64,000 nt of DNA, taken from Eleusine coracana subsp. coracana. Lineage: Eukaryota > Streptophyta > Magnoliopsida > Poales > Poaceae. The notes beneath the pieces are model-generated. The model saw only the letters and a program-made list of their open reading frames with translations. It did no database searches and was not told the DNA's origin. The translations under genes and the position numbers were made by a program. The DNA is taken from the NCBI GenBank assembly GCA_032690845.1, contig CM064426.1, positions 41,968,101 through 42,032,100 of the forward strand. The letters are read 5' to 3'. This document shows positions 11,397 through 21,961 of this stretch, one piece after another (positions within the stretch are counted from its first letter, which is position 1; the number at the start of each line of letters is the position of its first letter).

Positions 11397-11555
11397 CATA
11401 CGACTGGTAGTAGTCATCACAGTTCTTTGCACATTATCATTTGAACGCATAGGACGATAACCACGACGGGGAAAACATGGCCTGTCAAAGCGTCTCGACT
11501 CAAACCTTGGGTTGTGAGGATAGAAATCATCAATGTGAAAGCCTAATCCAAGGGT
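11397..11555 (-). pseudogene. Element A antisense gag C-terminus
   Basis: The minus strand reads FHIDDFYPHNPRFESRRFDR and continues to TTTSRMV, the same tail as the sense copy that ends near 12010. It is cut at its N-terminal side by the second junction near 11555. Confidence 0.8.
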
Positions 11556-11570
11556 GTCTAATCCTTGCAA

Positions 11571-12010
11571 TGCAAACCAAGCCTAATCCTAAGGATGTCT
11601 ACATTTGCATGTTTTATGGTCGCAAGGGCCACTTGGATGAATTCTGTTATAGGCGTAAGAGGATTGAGAGGAAGCAAGCTGAGTTGACTAGGGATGCTTT
11701 TTATGATGATTTTGTTGACTTTCAGCCTCGCTCTTTTTCTCGTGCCTATCATGGACAGGGTCATTCCTCATATGGCTTTTATTCACGAAACAGAGGCTTT
11801 GCACAGCAGCGCTTTGGCGCCCCACGTTTTCCCTATCGTGGTGAGCGTCACTCACGTGGATTTGGCTTTCACATAGATAATTTCTATCCTCACAACCCAA
11901 GGTTTGAGTCGAGACGCTTTGACAGGCCATGTTTTCCCCTTCGTGGTCCTCGTCCCATGCGTTCGAATGATAAATTGCAAAGAACTGTGATGACTACTAC
12001 CGGTCGTATG
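11571..12010 (+). pseudogene. Element A sense gag C-terminal part
   Basis: Sense Gag resumes with MQTKPNPKDVYICMFYGRKG. This second zinc knuckle has Tyr in place of the second Cys (CMFYGRKGHLDEFC), so metal binding is probably lost. A basic, Arg/Phe/Gly-rich tail follows (SRNRGFAQQRFGAPRFPYRG) and ends TTTGRM before the candidate intron; without splicing, translation stops at TAG a few codons later. The open frame extends further left across the junction, but that part is antisense sequence and not Gag. Confidence 0.85.
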
Positions 12011-12088
12011 GTTAAGTGCTAGATTCCCAAATGCTTTTTGACTAACCCCAGCACTGAGCCATCGACTTTCACTTCTTGTTCTTTGTAG
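12011..12088 (+). other. Candidate gag-pol intron, element A sense copy (78 nt)
   Basis: Begins GTTAAGTGC and ends with a pyrimidine-rich stretch and TTCTTTGTAG. It contains two in-frame TAG stops. Exact removal joins GRM to AAGGGLENKW in frame. Stop-codon readthrough is the alternative. Confidence 0.45.
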
Positions 12089-14940
12089 GCAGCAGGTGGA
12101 GGCTTGGAGAACAAGTGGTTGATGGATTCTGGCTGTACGTGCCACATGACCGGAAATGCAAAGTGGTTCTGCAGCCTCACTCCCTTGAAGCGTCGGGAGT
12201 ATGTGACCTTTGGAGATGACAAGAGAGGAAGAGTGAAGGGAAGGGGCACGGTAAAGGTAAATAAGAACTTCACTCTCAATGATGTTGGTTTGGTTGAGTT
12301 TCTCAAGTACAATCTCCTCTCTGTCTCTCAGCTTCTTGATGTTGGTTTGGAAGTGCGCTTTAAATCGAATGCTTCTTGTATTCTTGATTTGAGTGATTCC
12401 TTGGTATATGGGATTTCTTGCATTGGCAAAGTTTTTCAGGTTGATTTTGCTGGTTCTCCTGGTTCTCACAAGTGCTTGTTTGCTCAATCTTCCCCTGAGC
12501 TCTGGAAATGGCCTAGGAGACTGGATCACATGAGCTTTGACTTGTTGTGTCGCTTGAGTGGCATGGGTTTGATCCGAGGATTGCCTAAGCTCAAATTTGA
12601 TAAGGATTTGGTTTGTGCTCCTTGTTGTCGGGAAAATGATTGCCGCTTCTCATCCACCAATTAATTTGGTGATGACTGAATGCCCGAAAGAGTTGCTTCA
12701 TATGGACATTGTTGGTCCTTCTCGGGTTCGTTCGGCGGGTGGGAAGTGGTATGTTCTTGTGATTGTTGACGACTATTCTCGCTACTCTTGGGTCTACTTT
12801 CTTGAGAGCAAGGATGAAGTGTTTCATCACTTTCGGAGCCTAGCTTTGAGGTTGTTCAAGGAACTCCCTGGTGCACTACGAGCGATTCACAGTGACAATG
12901 GCACCGAGTTCAAGAACTCCTCTTTTGATGCTTTCTATCTTGAGCATGGTATTGAGCATCAGTTTTTAGCACCTCGTTTTCCCAAGCAGAACGGTGTGGT
13001 TGAAAGAAAGAACAGAACCTTAGTGGAGATGACCCAAACGATGCTCGATGAGCATAGGACTCTGAGGCGGTTCTGGGCTGAGGCCATTAGCACTGCTTGC
13101 TATGTTTCCAATCGTATTTTCTTGCGCTCAATTCTTAATGTGACTTCTTATGAGCTGCATTTTGGGAGATGAAGGAGAGCATCTTTGTAGAAGAGGACCT
13201 ACAGGGCTTTGATGATGATGATGATTCACTTCATCTCTCATCTAAGCTTGTTCCTGCTGCTACCACTGTTCCTACTGCTATCGAGCGAGCTCTAGCTATG
13301 GTTGAGGGGGAGGTACACTCTGAGAGAGAGGCTCCTCACAACATTCAGCGTCGACACCCACCTCAACAGATGATCGGTAATCTCTATGAGAGGACAACAA
13401 GGTCTAGGTCTGCACATCTTGCTTGCTTTACCAATTCTCTCTTTGTTGCAACCTTTGAACCCCGAGATGTTGGACACAAACTATCTGATGAACATTGGGT
13501 TAATGCCATGCATGAGGAGTTGGAAAACTTTGAGAGAAACAAAGTCTGGACCCTTGTAGAGCCTCCCAAAAATGTCAATGTCATAGGAACCAAGTGGGTG
13601 TTCAAAAACAAACATGGGGAGAATGGTAAGGTTGTGAGAAACAAGGCTAGGCTAGTTGCTCAAGGTTTTAGCCAAGTGGAGGGCTTAAATTATGGTGAAA
13701 CCTTTGCTCCTGTTGCTCGCATAGAAGCCATTAGGATCTTGCTTGCATTTGCTGCCTCTAAGGGCATTAGACTTTATCAAATGGATGTCAAGAGTGCTTT
13801 CCTAAATGGTTTCATAGAGGAAGAAGTGTATCAAATGGACACAAGCTTCAGAAGGCTTTGTACGGGCTAAAGCAAGCACCTAGGACATGGTATGCTAGGC
13901 TTAAGACCTTCTTGGTAGAGCATGGTTTTGTCATGAGGTGTGTCGATAAAACCTTGTTCACTCTAAAGCATGGCAATGACTTTCTAATGGTTCAGATTTA
14001 CGTGGATGATATCATCTTTGGTGGTTCCTCTCATGCTCTTGTGTCCAAATTTCAGGAAGCTATGGAAAGTGAATTTCAGAAGTCGATGATGGGAGAGCAC
14101 CTTCTTTCTTAGGCTTCAAATCAAGCAGTGCAAGCAAGGCACTTTCATACATCAAGCCAAGTACACGAAGGATCTCCTGAAGAAGTTCAACATGGTCAAT
14201 GTGAAGCCGTTGTCTACACCAATGTCAACTACAACGGCTCTTGACCCCGATGAAGACTGTGAAGCTGTGGATCAAAGAGAGTACATGAGCATGATTGGCT
14301 CCCTCTTGTAATTGACAGCGACAAGACCTGACATACACTTTGCGGTGTGTCTTTGTGCTCGTTTTCAAGCTTCCCCAAGGGTGACTCATCGTAAGGCTGT
14401 CAAGCGCATCTTCAGGTATCTCAAATACACCCTTGAGTTTGGTCTTTGGTACTCCGCATCTTCATCTCTTGATCTCATTGGGCATTCGGATGCGGACTTT
14501 GTTGGGTGTAGAATTGATAGGAAGAATACTTCTGGTACTTGCCATTTCTTGGGTACTTCTTTGATCTGTTGGTCTTCTCGTAAGTAGTCGAGTGTTGCCC
14601 AATCCACCACAGAGGCTGAGTATGTAGCTGCTGCTCACAAATCCTATGGATTGTATCTACCTTGAGACAATATGGGTTGACTTATAAGGGTGTTCCACTC
14701 ATGTGTGATAACTCCAGTGCCATATGCTTAGCCAAAAACCCAGTCCAACATGGTAAGGTCAAACACATCAATGTGTGATTCCACTTCTTGAGAGACAATG
14801 TTGAGATGGGGGATGTTGAGCTTATATACATTGATACCAAAAACCAACTAGATGATATCCTCACCAAGCACCTAGATGCTTCGAGACAGGCTTTTCTTCG
14901 GGGGGAACTTGGTGTTTGTCATCCGTATGGCATCATTTGA
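12089..14940 (+). pseudogene. Element A sense pol (PR-INT-RT-RH), broken
   Basis: The protease has LMDSGCTCHMTG. Integrase follows (HMDIVGPSR, HSDNGTEF, NGVVERKN) with a frameshift near 12625. About 280 bp of the integrase C-terminus (the KPSVSHLRAFGCKC block) is deleted at about 13170, where SYELHFGR jumps to ESIFVEEDLQGF. RT has MDVKSAFLNGF, a short deletion near 13830, then QIYVDDIIFGG. Further frameshifts and stops follow from 14100. RNase H reads HSDADFVGCRIDRKN and the end is LGVCHPYGII. The family is the same as A2 and D. Confidence 0.9.
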
Positions 14941-16282
14941 GGGGGAGTTAATGTTCACTTGTATATATGTATCTTACTATTTTTGCTTTACGTCTCATAT
15001 GTAATATATGCATTGGTAGATGAGCTTTGATCCTTATGCTTTCTTGTATTTCTCTTTGCTATGATTGAGCTTGAGCTGAGTTGTGTGGATGTGATCGTAA
15101 TCTCTCATGCTTAGATTTTCTAGATGGCCTGTTATAGACTCATGTGAGCAACTTGCTAATCTTAAAGGTAAACTGAGCTTCGTGTGAACCTTATGATCTA
15201 ATCTTGTCAAAACTTGTTCACCACGTGTATAATTGCTTTTATCTTTGTTGAAACTTGCATTGAGGCTAGTCTAGAGGATGTCTTGGCTTTGGCATCTTGT
15301 GTTTGCGAAATGGAAGGCTTTGCAAATGTTTAGCTCATGATGTAACATTGTGGGAACATGTGTTCCTTTTGCCGCAAAGGCATGCTCTTTTGTCTTGTGT
15401 ATAATCTTGAAAAATCTGCTAAGTGCCTTGATCAAGAATTACTCATAATGCTAAATCCAAACATTATGACTTGAAGCCTCGAGGTGTTTGTCGTACCCAG
15501 TCGTGCGACCCTCCGCATGGATAAGAAAACAAATAAGGATAAACAATAATCACTTGATCAACTGAGTCTCTGTTGCATATGTGAGCGTTTGTAGAGCTCA
15601 TTTTCTATGACTGCTTGTTGCCCTTGTTGAGACTGAAACTGTCTAGATTCTTATGATTCACTTGGTACTTGTTTTGCCTTGGATGGGAGTACTTACGTAT
15701 GTGGTGGCAGATTTTCTCATGATAAGCAAAAATTGATTCTATCTAAGCTAGTCAATCTTTCTGCTTAGCCTGTATAACTCATGGTGTTTATGCCTTGCTA
15801 TCTATTTTTGATCTTTGCATCATTGGGAGCTATTGCCTTTACACTTCATGGCACTATGGTTATGGTTAGCAAAGTTAAATGCTTGGTTGTATAATTGTTG
15901 AAACTTCTTAGGTTTGCATTTTCATGCATTGCATGTTTGCTTGTTCTTTTGCCTCTCTGATGAGATCATTGCCAAAGGGGAAGAAACTTTTGGGGTTATG
16001 CACAAGTAATGCTAAGAAACTCATATGACCCACTACATGAGACCTACCACAACTTGAGGGGGAGCATATCATGATCTTGAGCGTTTTCTTGCGCTTTTCA
16101 CATTCTTTGCGTCTCAAGTCGCTTTCTTTGCCAACTCTTGCTTTTATGATCCCTACTTGCTAGATGGCTTGTTTTCACCTTTTCTTTGGGTTTGGCCATT
16201 TGGATGTGCTTATTCGGCTTCACATTTCAATCTATAATCTTTGTGCATTTGGTGTTGTCAATGTACTCATCAAGGGGGAGAT
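14941..16282 (+). other. Element A sense 3' untranslated region and polypurine tract
   Basis: Conserved non-coding 3' region of the A family. It ends in the polypurine tract CAAGGGGGAGAT (16271-16282), directly before the LTR. Confidence 0.8.
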
Positions 16283-17646
16283 TGAGAAACCATGTGGATA
16301 TGTGCCATGGTTTGCTATATTTGTGCTGAGTAATTGACTTGAGCGGATTTGGGGTTTGAGTTAAAATGCGGGAATCCGGGGATTACATGGGTTTGCCTAT
16401 CATGGTTATGACTAACCAGAGTTGGTGGAGATATTGGTGATATTGCAGGAGATGGGAAATGTATTTGCTTGTCTCATGATGTGTAGGTCACTGGAGTCGA
16501 CTTGGCGGTCAACAGCAAGAGGACCAGGCACAATTAGGGTACACGTGAAGAGGCAAGAAGCACAAACGGTTTCGCGGTTGAGCCTCAAAACCATGGTGGT
16601 GATGAAGACGGCGTGTTGACCAAGTCAAGGCAAACGGGATGCCGGTGCAAGTGCCCAGGGGGCCCGATGGACACGGACTGGGAGAGACTTGCCGATGGTC
16701 AGGATCACGGGACAAGGTGACACGCGTCGACATTGAGAAGTCGTGCTTTGAAAAGTGTGCAAGGTGGTTTCCTGGTTTGGGCCTCAAAACTGGTGGCGGT
16801 GGATGGTGGTGCACGTGGCACCATCACAAAGCTTTCTTCGAGATGAAGCAAAGACGTGAAGCGTCCGATGACATTCGGGCGATGAGGAAAAAGATGGACT
16901 GTTATGCCCTTGGTGGTAGGTGTGTGTGTTATGTAGGGCAAGGGTAGAGTGGTAATGTGGATAATAGACCCTTGCTGCTAGGATTAGCTAGAACAATCCT
17001 CTATGGATCCTTGGCCGAATCAATAGCTCTAGCACCTTCGATTTGAAGGATTTCTCAAGTTTCCCCTTTTTGGTGTTCTTGACACAAGATCTGAAATTCG
17101 TGATGATTCCTTGAGCCAATTGAGATGATTTTCTTGGATTAGGGCCGTGATGTGATGAGGATTCACTGGTCCAAAAATTGCATCATTTGAAGTTCATTTG
17201 GTTAGGTTTTGGAGAAGATTTGTCGAATTCCCGAAAGTTTCTACTGTTCTATCGGGGTCGATCGGCACTGCCGACGACCAGGACTAGCACTACCGGTGGG
17301 TCTCAGAACCCCGCACCAGCACTACCGGTGGGCCAGATCGGCACTGCCGATGGGGCCAACTGTCACTGCCGATGGTCCTGATCGGCACTGCCGGTGGTGG
17401 TATAGTAAGGTGCAGTTTGTGAGGTTTTTGACTATCTTGAGTGTCTGCTGTTTCCTTTTCGTTTCCGCTGTGTTTCTTGCTGTGGTTGATAACTCCTAGG
17501 GCTAGTACACCACTAGTTGGTGTGTGTAGTCTTGGTGATCGGTTCGAAGGTTGGCTTGGGTTGTTTTGGGATATAGGCCAAGTTCTCTTGGAGAATTTTG
17601 ATTGGCTCCCATTCACCCCCCCTCTGGTCGCCTTCTTAGTCCTTCA
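16283..17646 (+). repeat. Element A 3' LTR (1364 bp, promoter deleted)
   Basis: Starts TGAGAAACCATG after the polypurine tract and ends TCCTTCA. Compared with the A2 5' LTR it lacks several hundred bases at about 16970, including the TATA region and everything up to the GCTAGGAT block. It also carries a different short palindromic motif array (17251-17402) where the other copies have ACGGAAGTTCCGT repeats. ATTTT follows, probably the target duplication. Confidence 0.9.
17251..17402 (+). repeat. Short palindromic motif array in the element A LTR
   Basis: About seven imperfect copies of CGGCACTGCCGA and CACTACCGGTGGG alternate over 150 bp. It sits where the sibling LTRs carry a different palindrome. 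Confidence 0.8.
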
Positions 17647-17651
17647 ATTTT

Positions 17652-18161
17652 CAAGTCAAGCAATGTGTAGAAGGAACATTCGTAAGTCAAGCCAACTTCA
17701 CTCAAGACATACTCAAGAAGTTTGACATGGAGAATGCAAAACCAAACAAGACTCCCATGAAGACAAATGGACTCCTTGGACTAGATGTAAACAGTATGTC
17801 CATGGATCAAAAAGGTATATCGATCCATGATTGGCTCCTTGCTTTATCTTTGTGCATCTAGGCCCGATATCATGCTTAGCGTGTGCATGTGTGCAAGGTT
17901 TCAAGCGGCTCCGAAGGAAAGTCACTTAGTGGTTGTCAAAAGAATCTTGAGATATTTAGTTCACACATCAAACCTAGGATTGTGGTATCCAAAGGGCTCC
18001 AAGTTCAAGTTAGTCAGTTATTCCGATGCTGGCTAAGCCAGATGCAAGGTCGATAGGAAGAGTACCTTCGGGACTTGCCAATTCTTGGGTAGGTCCCTTG
18101 TGTCATGGTCATCCATGAAACAAAATTCAATTGCCCTATCCACGGCCAAAGTGGAGTATGT
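17652..18161 (+). pseudogene. Element F: copia RT/RNase H fragment, right half
   Basis: Continues the RT cut at 4908: QCVEGTFVSQANFTQDILKK, then IGSLLYLCASRPDIMLS, then KVDRKSTFGTCQFLGRSLVS, ending at AKVEYV near 18161. A frameshift near 17825 and a stop near 18035 (DAG-stop-ARCK) break it. The sequence is close to SIRE/Opie-type elements and to element C. RNase H is truncated at its C-terminal half, where element E sequence starts. Confidence 0.85.
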
Positions 18162-18390
18162 CATACCAACATCAAGAAGCCAGCAAGGTACTTCAATACC
18201 CTTCTTTAGCTTTGTCTCAATCTTGTCCTTAAGCTTAACCCCTTTTTGTATACTTAAAATATATGCTCTTGTAGAGAGGAAATAGGCTAGGGTGGAATAC
18301 CTTGAAGCCAAAACTTTTGGTATGCCCTAAACCTCTTCGGTCTTTATGTCTTTAAGTTTAAGACTGACATATTACTGGCGTTATGCTAGT

Positions 18391-19235
18391 CATCGGTCAG
18401 CAGTTCTCCAAAGCACAGAAGGAGATTGATAAGCTGCAAACCGACCAAAGAGAGATGACCAAGGCCTTAGACCAAGGCCGTGCAGATATAGCCGGTAAGT
18501 TCACTTACCATCTTGCGTTTAAATAACCAACTAATCACTCTAGCGCCAAAAGTTCAAATATCTATCTTTCGCTCGTGACCAGAAGATTGCCGACCAGGAG
18601 AATTTGACTTCCAATCAACAAAGGTTTGTTAACGCCTTGAATGCTGAGAAGGAAAGCCTCTCCAAGTCAGTCGAAGATCAAAAGGCTAAGATCACTCGGC
18701 TGCAGAAGGAGCTGAAGGAAGCTGATGCTAAGATAGAGGATGCCAAGAGCATCTCCAAATCCTTCAAATGTAAACTTGCCAGTAAGCCCTTCATTATTTC
18801 TCATATCTGCTTGAATCCTCTTTTGATCATACTGACCAAAAATCATTACTCACAGATCTATCTTACACTGCTCGAAAGGCAATGAACTATGTTCATGGTG
18901 ACCGAGTGGAGCAGATTGGCCACTCCTTGGAGTACTTGCTGGAGCATGCATCGGAAGCTATAGCTTATAACACTCAATGAGTGGCGACCGAGGCCGGGAG
19001 TCAGGTTCTGGCGATTTGCCAATCTTGGTCTCCTGCTCTGCCATTGGACGAAATCAAGGAGGGCATCAACCCAGACTTGACCGACGACCAATGCCAACTG
19101 CTCTTGGATTCCATGCTGGAGACTTCCCGAGCCTTGGTTGACAACATAAAGATCAATCCGACCATGCCTACGCCTCCAGCAACTCTAAAAGTTGAGCTAC
19201 GAGCTGACTCTTCCACTCCTTCAAAGGAGCTGTAA
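18391..19235 (+). pseudogene. Opposite-strand coiled-coil gene of element E, with introns
   Basis: Sense to the window but antisense to E's pol. Exon-like blocks are: 18391-18495 (IGQQFSKAQKEIDKLQTDQR...), ending at a GTAAGT donor; about 18580-18781 (NALNAEKESLSKSVEDQKAK, strongly heptad-like), ending at GTAAGC; and a block starting after TTACTCACAG at 18856, with LSYTARKAMNYVHGD. Joining the last two keeps the frame and reaches EAIAYNTQ, one TGA (18978-18980), then VATEAGSQVL to a final stop at 19235. Grande-type Tat elements are known to carry genes on the opposite strand downstream of pol. Function is unknown; a coiled-coil structural protein fits. Its 5' exons are missing. Confidence 0.6.
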
Positions 19236-19608
19236 ATCCTGCAATGCTAGAGAACATTAGTAATATCTATGTATTGAAACAATGTTACCTATATGTAAAC
19301 TAGTTTCATGCTTAATGGGTTTAAAAGATTGATAAAAATATCATAAGTATGTTTCTGTCACTGAGAAACTCAAATTGCATTGGTCTGCCTTAACATATTA
19401 GGTTGTGACTCGTAATCACGAAACAAGCAGAGTCGACCAATCGACACATGACCTCTCGCACTTTGGCTCTGGGTTTAGTGTAGTGGTTGTCTGATGTGCG
19501 GTATAAAGACGGGACATTATTACTAGCCCCCTGGCTTGATTGTTTAATAAAATGAATTAAGGAATCGAGACAATATAAAATCTTTCATCAAAAATACTGA
19601 AGTTTCAT
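19236..19608. other. Spacer between the opposite-strand gene and E pol
   Basis: AT-rich, with no open frame of note. It lies between two converging genes of element E. Confidence 0.5.
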
Positions 19609-20778
19609 TCATAAATAATGTATAAGTATACAAAAGAATAACAAAGTATAGAAACGACGTAGCTGATTTATGTTCCAGGAATTTGGTATATCATTGCCGT
19701 CTTCGTACATCAGTCGGTAAGCCCCCGGGCGAGTGACTTCCTTTACAACATATGGTCCTTCCCACTTTGGAGAAAGCTTATGCTGGTTCTTTATTGACTG
19801 CACTCGGCGAAGCACTAAATCTCCTACTTGGAAGTGGCGATTACGTACATTTTTATCATAATATCGACACAAGCCTTGCTGGTAAAGTGCCGACCGAAAC
19901 AGAGCGTAATCACGCAACTCCTCTGCTGCAATCAAATCAATCTCTCATTTCTCCTCAGAAAGCTGTTCATCATATGCCTGAACCCGTGCCGAAACAAGGC
20001 TGACCTCGGTCGGCAGCATAGCCTCTGAGCCATAGACCAACGAGAAAGGTGACTGACCAGTTGCCTGACTCGTGTTTGTGCGAAGCCCCCAAATAACTGA
20101 AGCCAATTCTTTGACCCACCGACCGGCATAAGGCTTAAGTCTATCGAATATCCGCGGTTTCAATTCTTGAAGAATCATACCATTGGCCCGTTTGACCTGC
20201 CTATTGCTTTGAGGATGAGCCACTGATGCAAAGTGGATTTTTATTCCCATCTTATCGGCAAAGTCACGGAACTCCACTAATGTGAATTGAGTGCCATTAT
20301 CGGTGATGATATCATGAGGAACCCCAAATCGAGTGAAGATATCCTTGACAAACTCGATTGCCTTCTTTGATGTTATCTTACCAACCGGCTTTGCTTTGAT
20401 CCACTTGGTGAATTTATCAATAGCAACGAACAGCTAAGAGAACCCGCCTGACGCCTTTTTGAAAGGACCGACAATTTCAAGCCCCCAAACAGCAAAGGGC
20501 CAAGTCAAAGGTATCATCTGAAGTTGCTGTGAAGGCACATGCGTTTGTTGAGAGAGGAATTGACAACCTTCACACTTCCGAATGACCTGGTGTGCATCTT
20601 CGACCGCCGTGGGCCAATAAAACCCTTGCCGAAAAGCATTGCCGACCAAAGTCTTTGAAGCCGCATGATTGCCACATATCCCAGAATGAATTTCTTCTAC
20701 CAACTTTTGGCCTTCTGGTATCGAGATGCATCTCATCAAGATGTTTGAACCTCCTCTTTTATAGAGCTGGTCTCCCAC
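19609..20778 (-). pseudogene. Element E integrase, catalytic residues lost
   Basis: The zinc-binding HHCC region is visible (HSGICGNH then CEGC). The core follows in one frame, broken by stops near 20434 (GGFS-stop-LFVAIDKF) and 19942. The usual first Asp reads Glu (VWGLEIVGPF), the second Asp is kept (IITDNGTQF), and the usual Glu reads Lys (NRQVKRANG). The C-terminal part has WEGPYVVKEVTRPGAYRL. Integrase would insert the cDNA; with two of three catalytic residues changed this copy is inactive. Confidence 0.9.
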
Positions 20779-21961
20779 TTAACAGATATCCTTGGCATCG
20801 GGTCTCTAACCTCCGTTGCTCATTAGGATCCGAAGGCAGTGTTCCCTTGTCCAAATATTGGATGAGTGGGTCGTGCCAATCAGTCTCCATGTTGTCATCA
20901 CCAACAAGATTAGTAACAATACTCATTAATACATCCGACCGAGGAGAAATCGTGGGGGAATCTAGAGTGTGTAAGAAAACACCTGGCGGAACAGCAGACC
21001 AGGATGATCCCATCTTGGTCAATTCATCAGTAGCTTGGTTATTGTCTTGAAGAACATGCGTGAACTTCAATCCATCGAATTTGTCTTTGAGCTTCCTTAC
21101 TTCTTGACAGTAAGCACTCATATTGTCATCCACACAGTTCCAATCCTTACTGACCTGATTAATGACCGAAGCCGAGTCACCAAAGATGTCGAGGTGCTTG
21201 ATACCGAGTGATGCAGCAATGCGCAGACCATGTAGAAGGGCTTCATACTCCATAGCGTTATTGGACGCACAAAACATCACCTGAAGTACATATCGAAGCT
21301 TCTCTCCAGTGGGTGAGGCAAACATGACTCCTGCACCAGCTCCTTGTAGTTGAAGAGATCCATCGAAGTACATTTTCCAATACACAACATCTTGTGCAGT
21401 AGGTGGATTTTGAACCTCTATCCACTCGACAACGAAATCAGCTAACGCTTGTCCCTTTATAGCCGACCGAGGCACGAACGTAATGGTATATTGACCAAGT
21501 TTGACTGCCCACTTGGCAATTTTTCCTTCGGCTTCTCGATTGTGTAGCACTGTGCCAAGTGCGAAAGAAGTCTGGACTTCGATTGGATGAGCTTGAAAAT
21601 AATGCTTCAACTTCCTGGAGGTGATCAACAATGAATACAACAACTTCAAGATCTATTGATACCTTGCCTTAGAGGCACCAAGGACATCACTCACAAAATA
21701 AACTAGGTGTTGTACTTTTTGTATATGTTTCTCTTCTTCTCGGTCGACTGTTAAAACAGTACTCACAACCTGAGTTGTGGCCGATATGTAAAGTTGAAGT
21801 TTTTCTCCTGGCTCCAGAGGCACCAATACTGGAATGCTGCTGAGGTAAACCTTCAACTCGTCCAATACCGACTGCACCTCTTCAGTCCAAACGAAATCCT
21901 CCTGCTTTTTAAGCAATCGGAAGAGTGGTAACCCTCTAAACGACTTAGGGATGCCATGCAT
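20759..21961 (-). pseudogene. Element E RNase H and second (archaeal-like) RNase H
   Basis: The first part (21961-21650) is the usual gypsy RNase H after RT, degraded (EDFVWTEEVQSVLDELK, then LQLYISATTQVVSTVL), with a stop at 21650-21652. The second part is a further RNase H fold: MYFDGSLQLQGAGAG, NNAMEYEALLHGLR, IFGDSASVINQ. It keeps the D, E and D residues expected for RNase H. This dual arrangement is diagnostic of the Tat lineage. Confidence 0.85.

Larger units (their letters stand above)
4909..17646 (+). mobile_element. Element A: chimeric Ty1-copia element with internal inverted segment and no 5' LTR
   Basis: From left to right: primer binding site and 5' gag (sense, 4909-5886); partial LTR, 3' UTR, pol and the end of gag (antisense, about 5887-11555); the end of gag, pol, 3' UTR and 3' LTR (sense, about 11560-17646). 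Element F sequence flanks both sides and rejoins as one RT frame, with a near-duplicated 5-mer (GTTTT at 4904-4908, ATTTT at 17647-17651). This suggests the whole chimera may be one insertion event. The antisense and sense segments form an inverted repeat with arms of about 5.6 kb, roughly 92% alike by eye, around a spacer of about 300 bp. Later rearrangement in place cannot be excluded. Confidence 0.75.

Noticed and set aside
11477..11570. 5' part of a 181-codon plus-strand frame spanning the second junction of element A
   Set aside because: Its first 30 or so codons are antisense gag read on the wrong strand; only the part from about 11571 is real Gag.
17251..17402. CRISPR-like array
   Set aside because: Repeats are short, degenerate and palindromic with no unique spacers of constant length, and they sit inside a plant LTR.
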